Positions 22,597-34,574 of a stretch of DNA of 64,000 nt are shown one piece after another (position 1 is the stretch's first letter; every line of letters begins with the position of its first letter). Below the pieces are notes generated by a model. It did no database searches. It had not been told where the DNA came from and was given only the letters and a program-made list of their open reading frames with translations. Source of the stretch: Dipodascopsis uninucleata var. uninucleata (lineage: Eukaryota; Ascomycota; Lipomycetes; Lipomycetales; Lipomycetaceae); assembly GCA_030568195.1 (NCBI GenBank), contig JAJLTO010000019.1, forward strand, positions 1-64,000, written 5' to 3'. A program made the translations under genes and the position numbers.

Positions 22597-23373
22597 TGTT
22601 GTATGATGGTTGACTACCTCTAAAAATTATATTGAGACAATTTATCTTATTCTTGCCTTATTCTGTGATAGGTGCTTTAATAGACTATTTTTCAAGTATA
22701 TGCCCGTCCTACACTGTAAATAAAAACTGTGAATTTGCTGGATTCAGTACTGATCTTTGGCGATGTGAGGAACCACAGTAGTACGAAAAGAAATGTTACT
22801 TTGTCCGCGCAAGAAGAGACGATACCTCTCAACCACACACAACTACTCTCTTCGCAAGAAGTTAAATTGTCTGAAAAAGTAGTGATTTTTAAGAGAAACA
22901 AGAGTTTCTATTTTTGATGCTATTTTGCAAGAGTATTTAGTAGTTTGGTAGCTGAAGTTTTTCTTTAACTAAGTTGATGTCACTGGTATAGAAAGATCGA
23001 CAGTTTTGTAAGGCCACATTTTTACTCCTCTTGAGTTAATACATCCTGCTAGTAATTAATTACAAGATTGCCAACCCATCCTACTTACAAAACGTGAATC
23101 TACACTTTGAATTAGATATCAACGATTAAGCCCGGAGAATTTAGTCTTATGTCTTATCAATTAGTTTGTGTATATATATTTATTGCCAGGTAGTTTTATT
23201 TTTCTAGTCTTTTTCATACGTAATTTTCGATATATTGGAGCAGCAAACTGTAGCACATAATGACTAGTAAACAAAATGTAATAGAACAACAGAAATATCA
23301 GATTACAGAATTACGATATCATATAAATCAAGGTATTTTACATTAGAATAATATCCTTTTTGATAAGTAAAGA
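22597..23373. other. SDS23 promoter and HPPD 3' region
   Basis: 777 bases between two minus-strand genes. Short open frames on both strands at 22692-22917 look like chance. No RNA gene or repeat seen. Confidence 0.45.
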
Positions 23374-24657
23374 TTAATTAAGATTACCTCTCTTAGCCTG
23401 CTCTCTCTCAACAGCCTTATAGAGCTCAGCAAAGTTACCGCCTCCAAAGCCATCGCTACCACCTCGTTGAATAATTTCATAGAAGATAGTAGGGCGGTTG
23501 GACATGTGTTCTTTCACAAAGAGCTGGAGAAGATATCCCTTTTCATCGAAATCAACTAATATTTTGAGCTTCTGGAGATCATCGACGTTTTCTTGAATCT
23601 TCCATCCCTTCTCTTTGATATTCTTGCGGAGCTGATCATAATATGAATCTGGAACATCCAAGAATCCCATGCCTCGCTGGATCATACCGAGGACACAGCC
23701 GACGATGTTCTTGGTTCTAAGAGCAATATGCTGTACTCCGGGACCGTCGTTGTAAGCGATATATTCAGCGATCTGTGATTTAGCTTGGCCCTTACCAGGC
23801 TCGTTAATTGGCATTTTGATATTTTCATTTTCTGAGAGCATGACTGTAGATAATAAAGCTGTGTTTTCTGTCTTGACATTGTAGTTTGCGTCTGACTCGT
23901 ACTTATGGAAACCAAATGCTTCACTATACATTTGGCAAACCTCAGACATACCACCCCAAGTCTGATTCCCGACAGTATGGTCAATGGCCTCAAAATCAAC
24001 CGGAGGAAGCCATTTGTTCAAAGGATCATCATTTTCGACCATGATATATCCTGGCAAGAATGGGCCATTGTATTTAGAGGTATCTACCAAGGTGTGTACA
24101 ACGTCTCCGTAAGCTTTAACACGAGCCGTAACGATAGTACCATTAGAGTCTGACTCAGCAGTGAGTCCCATAAGTGACTCCGCGCCATGTGACACAGCCC
24201 ATTCATAGACATTCCTGATATCACTTACTCGAATAGCAATGTCTTTGACAGAATCGCCGTGTCGCTAGATTAAGACAATTAGTTTGATTCATTTCAGCTC
24301 TTATTGTTACAAATACCATACCTGTACGTGATCGACAACCTCTCGCAAAAGATTCATCTCATCCTTAGTGGCACCGTCTTCCAGCTTAATATAATCTTCC
24401 GTGATTCCACGGATAGGAGAGATGAACTCATATATGATGCGGCCATTTTTAACAACCTCATGGTGAACAGTGCGATTTTTTCCATTCGACAGAGACTTGT
24501 TTGCCATACGTCTGAATCCCATACGGGAAGTGTGCATATCAGCAGCCTGACGTGCATTTCCAACATACCACTTGATATGGTGGTAGTCAATGAACTTGTT
24601 TGCAAGTTCACGAGGAACTTGTGCTTTATTAGATTGCGTAAGTGTGCTTCCAGTCAT
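23374..24657 (-). CDS. HPD: 4-hydroxyphenylpyruvate dioxygenase
   Basis: Converts 4-hydroxyphenylpyruvate to homogentisate in tyrosine breakdown, using Fe(II) and O2. Exons 24657-24322 and 24264-23374, joined by a 57-nt intron, give 408 aa, close to the fungal norm. The iron ligands are visible: His in IDHTVGNQ, His in GVQHIAL and Glu in FYEIIQRGG. The C-terminal gate helix region GFGGGNFAELYKAVE is complete. The start at 24657 (MTGSTLTQSNK) is the first ATG. No other tyrosine-degradation gene lies in the window, so there is no HPPD/homogentisate cluster here. Confidence 0.96.
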
Positions 24658-25557
24658 CTTCAATTTAGTAAAATGCGAGCAAAACCTCTTGCTTTTGCTT
24701 CTTTAGTTATCGAAAAATACAACAACAATTATGGAGCATAGGAAACTTCATTTCGCTTATATATTATCACATTCACCATCATACCACTTTCGTATTTATC
24801 TCACATATCCTCAGATCGAATGTTTATGGAAAACAAGATCAGATTCTCTTCAACGACAAATGCGTTGAAACTGCCTATTCCGCCCGAAAGCTATGAGTAA
24901 AATCTAAATTACGGCAATTCGCCTTAAATTTCAGATGGATTCACTACTGTAGATGACTCTTCCGGAAAGAAAAATATACATTTTTTTTATTCCCCCACAA
25001 TTTGAATTTCGTTGTCTTGCTGATGAAAAATAATAGACGACAGATACTTTCGGATAAATATTAGCTTGCTTTTCGGTAAATTGTGATGAAATTTAAAGAT
25101 ACATATCTTTGTAGCCTAAACCCGAATTTGACTACATTTGTAACTATCTTCGAACTTACATATTTCATAAGCTGTACAACATCCAAACGCGGTGGTTAAT
25201 TTACACAATCACCGCTTACGAGCTTAAAGTTAGGAATACTTTAATTATTATATATTGTTTATTAAATAGTACTGCTCACTCGAATAGATATTGACCGCTA
25301 TTGACTGTTGGTAATCTGAACGGCAGCATTCTAAGACACAACGAGCGTTTAACAGTTTAAACATAATTAACTATAAGCTTCTGAATTATCTTGCATAGAT
25401 ATATATTATATAACTTATCATCATCATTAATGCCATACTTAATAGTCATAAACCAAAAATTAGTGGATGTCGCGCGTAAAAAAATTTGAAAACGAAGACA
25501 AGAATTACTGCTCACACGCACAACCAATCCGGAATATGCGCCCGTGAAAATTTCATG
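24658..25557. other. HPPD promoter and MFS 3' region
   Basis: 900 AT-rich bases between two minus-strand genes. I see no gene, repeat or RNA here. Confidence 0.5.
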
Positions 25558-27192
25558 TCAAAGGGTAGTGTCCATTGACAATTTCATACAGAACGCACTA
25601 CGCTTACGCAATCGCTCGCCATACTTGTAGAAAAACAGTGGAATCGGGGCCATTACAAGTGCAATTATAGCCCACAAAGTGGTAGCCCAATGCACGCCCA
25701 GATTTTGATACATTTTCGATGCAAACAAAGGAAAAATAGCAGCAATCAGGCTCCGAGTAACACTCATAATTCCATGGGCGCTAGCTGCATATATCTTATA
25801 ACAGTCTGTAACATAGTTTAAGAATCCAATGAAGATTGAAGTAAATCCAAAACCGAAAAATATACCACCTAGCATATTAACATAAAATGGAACTTCGAGA
25901 TATGCAGTCCATCCCAACCAGAATAACCCGATTGGAAGAAACCAAGCAGCAACAATAGTCACAGGAAGTCGTTCAAATTCGATAGAAATATCAACGCCAG
26001 AATTTTTCTGCTTGTTAACATATATGTCATATCTATAATGAGCTACTGTTACAAGCGCAGCGCCAGCGCCGATAGGCAAAAGGGTCAGACCTCCTGGGCC
26101 CGGTTTCATTCCTCTCTCTTCTTGAAATATGACGGGATAAGCAAAGAAAAACATATAGAATAGTCCATATGCAAATCCAATATATAAACATATCAGTGCA
26201 ATTATGATCTCTTTAAAGAGCATATTAAGCGGCCTCATTAAGACGTCAAATAGGATATCTCTCATAGTTCCACTTTGCATTTCAAAGGCTGAAACTACAT
26301 TCTGACCTTCTTTACGAAGCTTTCTTGCTCTTCGCATAATTAACACAGGTCTGAAAGTCTCCGGTAGAGACAGTAGTAAAATAATCAGGCAGACTCCAGC
26401 AAATATAGCCGTAATCCAAAAGACCCACCGCCATCCTAAGCTTGAAGTAGAAACATACCCAGATACGAAAGGACCAGATAAAGATCCCATAATTGTAGAT
26501 CCACAAAAAAAAGCTACTGCTCTTCCACGAGTTGTTGAATCAGAATATATGTCAGCAAAAACTCCGCCAGATATGGCAATTGGACATGTTCCACTTAAAC
26601 CTTGCAAGAATCTAAACGTGAGTAGACTTCCAATTGACGGGGCAACAGCACATCCAATTGTAAAACAGATATACAATGAAAACGAAGAATAGAGAATATA
26701 TCTCCTACCAACATATTCTGATAGCGGAGCCCAAAATAAAGGACCTAATACGAAGCCCAGCATGTAAAGAGATACCAAAAGAGTAGTCATAATTGTAGGA
26801 ACGTTAAAATATTCACGTATAGCTGTCGACGCACCTGACGAAACCGAGGATGCAAACGTAGAATTCAATAAGAGCATGACGATGCACAAAGTGATAATAT
26901 ATTTTCTAAAGGTACTAAAATTTCTTGGGTCAGTGGGATCGCCCGGTTGGAAGTCAATCAGTAATGGCTCGTTCTGCTTCTCATCGTCATGAATAGAAGA
27001 TCGAGGCGACACAGCAATAGACTTAAACCCTGTACTAACTATCCTTTCTTCTACTTCATGGTTAGACGAATATCTGTGTATGAAGAGTTCTGGATCCGCT
27101 GTTGATGTAACTACCAGTTCACTTTCAAGCCCTGATATTTCTCGGGTACCTGCCGAATCTTTCTCTCCCAGCTGCAGACCAACGACGTTCAT
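25558..27192 (-). CDS. MFS drug:H+ antiporter-like transporter (DHA1 type)
   Basis: Plasma-membrane exporter family that moves drugs, polyamines or organic acids against protons. Single exon, 544 aa. About 110 hydrophilic residues precede twelve predicted membrane helices. The motif-A loop after the second helix reads LGPLFWAPLSEYVGRRYILY, and PTDPRNFSTFRK just before the first helix is typical of the fungal DHA1 families of FLR1, TPO and CAF5. The long loop between helices 6 and 7 (RPVLIMRRARKLRKEGQ) is also typical. Substrate cannot be told. It is intronless, unlike most neighbours, but base composition is ordinary, so there is no sign of transfer. Confidence 0.9.
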   Translation of the reverse strand: MNVVGLQLGEKDSAGTREISGLESELVVTSTADPELFIHRYSSNHEVEERIVSTGFKSIAVSPRSSIHDDEKQNEPLLIDFQPGDPTDPRNFSTFRKYIITLCIVMLLLNSTFASSVSSGASTAIREYFNVPTIMTTLLVSLYMLGFVLGPLFWAPLSEYVGRRYILYSSFSLYICFTIGCAVAPSIGSLLTFRFLQGLSGTCPIAISGGVFADIYSDSTTRGRAVAFFCGSTIMGSLSGPFVSGYVSTSSLGWRWVFWITAIFAGVCLIILLLSLPETFRPVLIMRRARKLRKEGQNVVSAFEMQSGTMRDILFDVLMRPLNMLFKEIIIALICLYIGFAYGLFYMFFFAYPVIFQEERGMKPGPGGLTLLPIGAGAALVTVAHYRYDIYVNKQKNSGVDISIEFERLPVTIVAAWFLPIGLFWLGWTAYLEVPFYVNMLGGIFFGFGFTSIFIGFLNYVTDCYKIYAASAHGIMSVTRSLIAAIFPLFASKMYQNLGVHWATTLWAIIALVMAPIPLFFYKYGERLRKRSAFCMKLSMDTTL

Positions 27193-28174
27193 GATGCCTA
27201 TCTAGAATCTATATGACTAAATATCATGAATGTATGTTTATCAAAGAATACTTATTCTCTTTAAGTTATTTACCAGTAATTTGAAATCGAGGTATAGATC
27301 TTTCACCTCAAATATTGGGTGCAGAACAAATATAATTTCAATAAATGCAATATTTTCACCAGACTATAATTATTCTATACTGATATTCATCTCAAATAAC
27401 GATATTGTAAGAACAGCTCAGACTAAAACTATGGACTTAAGATCTCTTAATCACCATCCAGGTCAGATTATCGCGTAATTGAGCTATTAAAACTGACAAA
27501 CAATACAGAAAAAATTGGAGAAGCGTTGATATATCCTCTTTTTCATAAGCTTTATTAAACCAGTTCTATATACTACTAATATCAGCACATTTGAGATTGT
27601 GTTACAATAATTCTTTCATCATATGCCTAGAGACAGCCTGATATTCCTTGAGCTCACTAACATCAAACACTATCGTTCAGGGAATCCATTCATTTATATG
27701 CTTCTATTATGGTCCTCATGTCTCTCTCTCCGCGCAGAACCATACATTCGGTTTCCTTTTTAGTCTAAGGTGTCTTAAAATATATATAGCCAGTCTAACC
27801 ATTACTAGAATTTGTTTCTGATATCCCGCACCCTAAATGCGCAACCTTATTTTTCGGCATTGTTCCGATCTCAATATCGCGGAACAAAAGAAGCTGCGGA
27901 ATATCAGAGAGAGTCATTCATTATATAATAGCTTTATTGTAAAACTATTATCAAGAGAACTTGATGACTAATCGAGAAGAAAATCCAGTTAGGACCAATT
28001 TCAGGCAAGAAACACAGTCTATTCAGTATATATATTTACATACAAACTTTAGTTCCATTAATACACTGTTTATTGTCTCAAGAGAGAATATGTACAAATT
28101 TGGTGAGACTGCAGTTATTAGTGACCAGAAGGTGGCGCGACAAGAAGCAATACCCTATCTTCGTAGAAAACAAC
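27193..28174. promoter_or_regulatory. MFS promoter and recycling-factor 3' region
   Basis: 982 bases between two minus-strand genes. A perfect inverted repeat TGTTCCG-N12-CGGAACA at 27861-27886, 669 bases upstream of the transporter start, contains CCG/CGG half-sites of the kind bound by fungal zinc-cluster regulators. Function is only inferred. Confidence 0.25.
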
Positions 28175-29142
28175 CTACGCATTCATAATTGCAGATTTAG
28201 TTTGCTCATATATGTCTACTAGCTTGGCACTGTAATCTTTAGTAATCTTTTCTATCTGTTTGTCAACTTTTCTAGTGAGATCTTGTGGATATTTGGCTTT
28301 AACCATCATTTTGTAGCGCTCATATGCGATATCTCGTTGCTGCAAGATTGAATTGCGTTTAGCAGACTTTGCGTTATCAACTTGAGCCTTTACTGCCTTA
28401 ACTAAAGATTCGCGGCTTTCTTTGGTTGGTGCAGGAATCGGAATAACAAGAGTCTGTGGATTGCCAGGATCAATCTGAGGGTTCATATTTAATCCTGCAG
28501 CTGTAATGGTAGAAGCTATCGATTTTACATGCTTGTTAGAAAGCTGTTAGTTATAGATTCGTTTAACGGAATATCCTAAATAACACTCAACTAAACTTAC
28601 AGATTGGTCATAAACTGACACAGTTAAGCTCTTTCTTCCTCTATTTGATACTTGCGCAATGTCCATGATTTTATAGATTTCATTCTGAGAAATCTTTACT
28701 TTCAGACCGTTTAATGCCATTATCTCTGTGTTTCCCATCCTCATTTCTTGGAGCTTCTTTTGGAGATCACTGATAATTTTATCACATTCTTTTTTATATT
28801 CCTCAGGATCATAGACGTTTACCACTACATCTTCTTCAGATTCGTTTGGAATTATACTCTTTTCCTTTGACTTCTCGCTCTTTTTCTTCTTAAAAGCTGT
28901 TTGACTATTATGGAAATATTGCGCATTCCCAATTGTCGGTCTAATACATTTGAGTTAGTTGATATATTCAAATAGTACTATTCTTTCTAGGTAGATGTGA
29001 CTTACATTTCGTTGACACAAGATCGCCTAGCATAATTCAATATGATGAACAATGGAGAATGTGTTGACTTGATTCGATACGATAGCAGTTGAGCTGCTCT
29101 ATAATATAATTTGAGTCTCATTGCTATTAGTTGAGTATTCAT
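28175..29142 (-). CDS. RRF1: Mitochondrial ribosome recycling factor
   Basis: Splits post-termination mitochondrial ribosomes. Three exons (29142-29006, 28940-28601, 28531-28175) give 277 aa. Residues 1-45 (MNTQLIAMRLKLYYRAAQLL) form a basic mitochondrial presequence, followed by a Lys-rich linker. The RRF fold starts near YDPEEYKKECDKIISDLQKKL and shows TKESRESLVKAVKAQVDNAK, NSILQQRDIAYERYKMM and the C-terminal helix VDKQIEKITKDYSAKL. The domain order matches bacterial RRF, but the conserved-Arg segment of helix 3 is partly replaced, as is common in fungal mitochondrial forms. Introns are 65 and 69 nt. Confidence 0.88.
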
Positions 29143-29935
29143 AATAAAAAAATGTAAGATTTTTGGGTTTTGGCGTCTAACTGTTGGTTCGACACAACTA
29201 TTATTCTGCAAGTACCTTCTGATAATTTTTAATGATGGTCAGAATTTTCTTTTACTGCTGTGTAGATTCAGTGCGGCATGGCGGGAGGGCAACTATCGAA
29301 CCCTAACAATAAATTAGCTTCCAGTTCAAAGTAGAGGGTATATAATTGTAGTACTTATGGCGTATATGACACATCGTTAAAGTATATATTATAGTTCTCT
29401 ATTTTCTGTCTCGACTACATAATCATACACATTATGCGAACTTAAGAATTTATAGCGGATTTGAACCACAAACATTTGCTTCCAAAATATAGAGTCGAAC
29501 TTTGTACCAATATATATGCTTCTAATTAACCATTATCCATGTTGACTAACAAATAAAATGTATACAAGCCTCGACAAATGAAATGAAATATTCATGATTA
29601 ATATAGATGCAACATTCGTGATGATAGATCACAAAAATATAGAGGAAAAACATACATATACAAGAGCGAGCTACACTTCAAAGATAAACATTCAAATAAG
29701 GACTTTCAGTATGAAAAATGATAAGTTTGCTGTAAATAGAACTATATATTTATATATACCGGTTAAATATGCAGTTACTGTCCCAAGAAGACCATGATAA
29801 CAAACCGCCGACAGCATGTTCGAATAAATTTTGTTAAAAGTATTAATATATATATTATATGCATTGAGAAAATATCTCGCTTAATATCGAGATTTGTTAG
29901 GATATTCATTTGTGCTCTATTAGGAAAATTCTTGT
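29143..29935. other. Recycling-factor promoter and SMF 3' region
   Basis: 793 AT-rich bases. A perfect B-box-like GGTTCAAATCC on the minus strand near 29465-29475 does not sit in a foldable tRNA. A plus-strand frame at 29594-29797 looks like chance. Confidence 0.45.
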
Positions 29936-31910
29936 TTAATAGACTCCTTTGAGTAAAAATGTAGAAATTAAATAGATGTTGAGACCACTGATAAACAACC
30001 AGATGAAAATACCAAAAAATGAAACGATCTTGCCATTGCTCATGTCAACATAACGAATAACTTCGTGGTAATCCACATTATCTCCATAAGGTTGATCTAC
30101 TTCATCTGTTGAAAGAGAAGACGATTCAGGTAGAAGAACTACAGGAACCCTCATGTACTTTTTGCTGCAAGTGAAATATATCAAAGGTGCAGTGACAAAT
30201 GGCAGAAGGCAAGATAGAATGACCTGTGAAAAATTTAGAATATCCGCCAATCCCTGTCGTCCTACAACACCAGCCATTGTGATACAAGGAATTACAGCTA
30301 TACTTCGCGTTATTAGTCGTCTCAACCATGGTGTCATTGTCCAATGTAAAAACCCTTCGGACACCATCTGTCCAGCCAACGTACAGACAATACCAGCAGA
30401 TTGCCCTGATAAAAGTAAAGCCAAAGCGAACACTGTACCTGCACCTTTGGAAATAAGACTTGAGAGCATCTCATGAATTGAAAATAAGTCCGCATCCACT
30501 ACATCTTCAGGTGCATGTGTTAAGGTTGCTCCGGAAACAATTAAAATTGCGGAATTCACGAAGAGAGCAAACGTAAGCAGAGACACGGCCAGTTCGACAA
30601 TTGAATACTTCAATGCATCACGAATTGCAGCCAATGACGGCTTGTACTTTGAAGCTACTTCTTCATCTTCGTTGGCTTGTGGCGGACAGTTACCATACTT
30701 AATGTCGAACTCCTTCAATCTGGGCTGCACTAAACCAGATCCAAGATACAAACTGTGAGGCATGACAGTGGCCCCCAATATACCGCAAGAATAATAGAGG
30801 CCATCTGCAGAGAGTATAGAACGAGATGGTAAGAATCCCATGAAAACCTCCGCTGCGGATGTGTCTTTAACCTTGCTCAGCTCGACACAGAAACAGATGA
30901 CAACACCAAAAACAAGGGCAGCCACTGCATACTCAAACAACCTTACACCTTTTAAGCTTCCCGTAGGACTATAAGCACATAACACAATCAGAACATCAAT
31001 GATAGTGAGCGCGACTCCAACAACAAGTGGAGTCTTAAATAGAATATTCAACGCAATTGCAGTTCCAATAACCTCCGCTAAATCTGTAGCAATGATAGCT
31101 ATTTCTGCCAAGATGTATAGAATGATACAAAGCCATCTAGGAAAATGCTCTCTACAATTCTGCGCAAGATCTAAACCGGTCACACTTCCAAGCTTTGCAC
31201 ATAATGCCTGAAGAAAGATAGAAAAGAAGTTGGACAATAACACCACAAAAAGCAGTTTATACTTAAACATAGCACCAGCTGCTACAGCAGTGGAATAATT
31301 GCCCGGATCAATATACGCGACCGCGACCATAAAACCTAAGCAATGCAAGCATCACACGATATTAGAATCATCAGCTAAAAGTAAAATATAACATCTACGT
31401 ACCTGGTCCAATGAATCCAATATATTTGATCAAAATTCGCTTGACATTTTCGAAACGAGCTCTCCATGAGAAGGAAGACCTAATTCGGGGAACAGCTGAT
31501 CTGTCGAATCCCTCAGAATCACGCCTACCATTCCCATACCTGCCCTCGAGGTCACCGCTATCATCATAATTTACAGCCATCTTCGTGTTCCGATAATCTC
31601 CCATGTCGTACATCTCCAGAGATATTCTGTCGTCCAAGTTTTCGTTGCCATATACCACCGTTCGTGCTCCAGATGATACACTCGTACTATCCCGTACTCG
31701 ATTAGAGTACAAGCTATAGTCTTCCAGTTTTGTCTTGTGTTTCTGCGCCTTTCTTCCATCACTTCCAGTCCCGTTAGATAATAATGCACTTACTGGACTC
31801 ATATCTGACAATGTTGTGCTAGAATCTAGTTCCCTCGTGGAATGTCTGTCCAAGAGAAGATTCATGTCGTCGTCCCCATACGACGTTGGTGAGCCTTTGT
31901 CTCCGCTCAT
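29936..31910 (-). CDS. SMF: NRAMP divalent metal transporter (SMF family)
   Basis: Proton-coupled Mn2+/Fe2+ importer. Exons 31910-31403 and 31335-29936, with a 67-nt intron, give 635 aa. An extended cytosolic N terminus of about 165 residues, rich in Ser, Asp and Arg, precedes the transporter. The metal site is intact: DPGN in the first helix (near 179) and MPHS in the sixth (near 362). The segment GQSAGIVCTLAGQMVSEGFL is the NRAMP transport signature. Eleven or so helices follow. The paralogue (SMF1, 2 or 3) cannot be decided; yeast proteins are 510-575 aa, so this N terminus is long. The Ser-rich extension may carry the sorting and turnover signals that control this family. Confidence 0.93.
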
Positions 31911-33323
31911 TTATGTGTACGAGAACGTTCACTAGTAGTATCGCTTTAATTAAAGGCCAATTCTACCTTCCTCCACCCGAGGGGTAAAGTAAACTATTTT
32001 CTTATGTAGAATGTCACCTTGGCTGTCAGAGATGTTCATGCAGCGGTTGTGTCAAGATACACTATATAGTCGACTCTGCCTTCAGAGCACTATTCTGCTG
32101 TAACCTTCCTCTTATCTTTTATATCTAAATAAAAGTAAACTCACAAATGCTTTCGTGCAACTGTGGCTATACTTGATAATATATGAATTTTATCTCTATA
32201 ATTTGGTACTTTTATTAAGTTATTATAATAACGAGGCCATCAAGTCGCTCTGTCTCATTACCGTATAAAAATCTCATAGCATAATAGAGAGTGAAGCGTA
32301 GTCGGCAAATGTAAATATCTTACAACGACAATAAAAATATCACTTACTATGGTGAAGCCTTAATAATTACTGTGTCATTGATATTTTGCTCTCCCATTCC
32401 ACCCAGTCTTGATATTTTTTTATTACCAAAGCTAACTTCCGTATTATCACTTGTCTACGTTAACGCACTATGCCAATACGAGCAGGTGTTGCTGTATATG
32501 GTATAATTATCTAAATTTATCTGGCTTCTGAGCACGTGCACTTATGTTGAACCAGCTATTCTGCCAGTCCAAACAGAAACGTGATAACAAACATAATTAC
32601 AGAGTTATAGTGAATTTGCGGAAAAGGTTTCGTTGGCCGGTTAGTCATAGATACTAATAGTAGCCATAACCTACAGCATGAAGACACCCCGTGCTCGATT
32701 ATCTGCTATTCTATTCGCGCGTTAGACAGGAAGGTATTATAGCGAAAGGCTGCCAGCAGGATGTAGTGGAAGTTCTGGGGACTTTATTAACTAAGAACGA
32801 CGATATGGCTATGTGGTTGCAGCTGACTGCGTGGACTGCGTTAGACTGTCCGAAATATAATGTAACCAATTCCATAGTTGCGCGTCAAAGGTTATGAGTA
32901 TGTAATACTTAATTTACTAATACTGGTTTGCTACTTTTAAAAATCTATATCATACGATTGTGGAGGAAACATTTTTGACCCTATTAGCATGTAGTTATTC
33001 GCGATCTACTGCTATAATATGTACATGAGCACCGATTATTTCGGATAATGAAGCCGATAGACACTTACTAATCTCCATGTCCACGCTTGAAGCGAAATAG
33101 AAAACCGAACAAAACAAAGCAAATTAAAAAACTAAAAAACTGACAATTAACGAATATCGAACCATGATAACTGTACGTCGGTATATCTTCAAACTTCCTG
33201 TGTACAACCGTCATCGATACGACTAGCCATTGTACATGCAGTATACGTATGTCCATGTTAGCATAAAATTTTTTACTCGTAGGAATAGTGACTTCCTTGT
33301 TCTGAGGAATATTAAAACCTGCT
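31911..33323. other. Long intergenic region, SMF promoter
   Basis: 1.4 kb. A richer-in-GC stretch at 32660-32900 has an open frame of 68 codons without an ATG and no recognisable family. The rest is AT-rich with no visible gene. Confidence 0.45.
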
Positions 33324-34574
33324 CTACTCAGCGACGATCACAGCAGCAGCACCCATACCAGTGCCGATGCACATTGATGTTACTCCAACAGTCTTTTTCG
33401 CTCTTTTGAGCTCAGATAGAATGGTTGCTATTTGGCGTGCACCTGTGCAGCCTAATGGATGGCCAAAAGCAATGGCACCTCCGTTAGGATTTACCTTTGC
33501 TATGTTCAGTCCCACGTCTTTAATACAATAGAGCGCTTGACTGGCAAATGCTTCATTAATCTCGTAGATATCGACATCGTCCTTAGAAAGTCCAGTACGT
33601 TTGAGAACCTTCGGGATAGCAACTGCGGGACCAATGCCCATAATTTCGGGAGGAACTCCAACAGTGGTACCGTCAACAAACTTCCCGACAATTGGGAGAC
33701 CGAGCTTCTGAGCTACAGATCTTCTTGCCAGCAATATTGCAGCTGCACCATCACTAACCTGTGAAGCATTGCCAGCATGCGTACTTCCAGTTTTACTGAA
33801 AGCAGGCTTGATCTTGGACAAGCTTTCCGCAGTAACGCCCCCACGTATTCCATCATCCTTGTCAACAACTATTTCCTTTATTTCATCAGTCTTTGGATCT
33901 CTGATTTTGGTCTTGATAGGTATGATTTCTGCTTGGAATCTCCCCGCCTTCTGTGCTTGCTCTGCCTTCTGATAAGATGCTGCAGCAAAAGCATCTTGGT
34001 CGGTTCTTGATATATTGAATTTTTTAGCAACGTTCTCCGATGTGATTCCCATAGGAATTTGGCATTTTTTAGCTTCTTCGTGGCCCTGTAAAAGCTCTGA
34101 AAACTCGCTGACGGCGCCCGGTCCATAATTAGACGACATGCTCTCCACACCCGCGCCAATGCCAATATCAATAGTGCCCGCAGTAATGGCATTGGCAATC
34201 TGCAATACTGCCATAAGCCCAGACGAGCATTGTCTGTTTACCGTGTATACCGGAGTTGTGTAGGGAATGCCTGCTGCAAGAGAAGCAGCACGGTATTCTG
34301 TGGCACCCGAACCAGGAGCAAGTACATTTCCTACGGCCACATCGTCGATCAGTTTTGGATCAACCTTCGTACGCTCTACCAGCCCTCTGAGCACGGCGCA
34401 GAGAATGTCGCTTGCGGCCGTGTCCTTAAAGCCACCACGACCACCCTTCGTGATCGCGCTTCTGTAAGCACCTATGATAACAACGTCATCAGCGTGCTTT
34501 TCCGTAATACTCGCTTTCCCACCCGCTGACTTATAAGACAAATGGGAAGCAAGTGCAGATAATCGTTCAGTCAT
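33324..34574 (-). CDS. POT1: Peroxisomal 3-ketoacyl-CoA thiolase
   Basis: Last step of peroxisomal fatty-acid beta-oxidation: cleaves 3-ketoacyl-CoA to acetyl-CoA and a shortened acyl-CoA. Single exon, 416 aa. The N terminus holds a PTS2 import signal, RLSALASHL at residues 4-12 (R-L-x5-H-L), read by Pex7. The nucleophile is Cys116 in [34 protein letters not shown] and CIGTGMGAA complete the active site. Length and order match yeast Pot1/Fox3. The start is fixed by the PTS2. A CCTCGG site lies upstream on the minus strand (34802-34807). Confidence 0.97.
   Translation of the reverse strand: MTERLSALASHLSYKSAGGKASITEKHADDVVIIGAYRSAITKGGRGGFKDTAASDILCAVLRGLVERTKVDPKLIDDVAVGNVLAPGSGATEYRAASLAAGIPYTTPVYTVNRQCSSGLMAVLQIANAITAGTIDIGIGAGVESMSSNYGPGAVSEFSELLQGHEEAKKCQIPMGITSENVAKKFNISRTDQDAFAAASYQKAEQAQKAGRFQAEIIPIKTKIRDPKTDEIKEIVVDKDDGIRGGVTAESLSKIKPAFSKTGSTHAGNASQVSDGAAAILLARRSVAQKLGLPIVGKFVDGTTVGVPPEIMGIGPAVAIPKVLKRTGLSKDDVDIYEINEAFASQALYCIKDVGLNIAKVNPNGGAIAFGHPLGCTGARQIATILSELKRAKKTVGVTSMCIGTGMGAAAVIVAE

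Noticed and set aside
23374-27192. HPPD next to an MFS exporter as a metabolic gene cluster
   Set aside because: No other tyrosine-degradation or secondary-metabolism gene is present, and flanking genes are housekeeping.
29440-29530. Perfect B-box GGTTCAAATCC on the minus strand, possible tRNA
   Set aside because: No matching acceptor stem, D arm or anticodon stem can be formed around it.
32691-32897. 68-codon open frame in the SMF-thiolase gap
   Set aside because: It has no ATG start, no recognised family and no in-phase partner exon.
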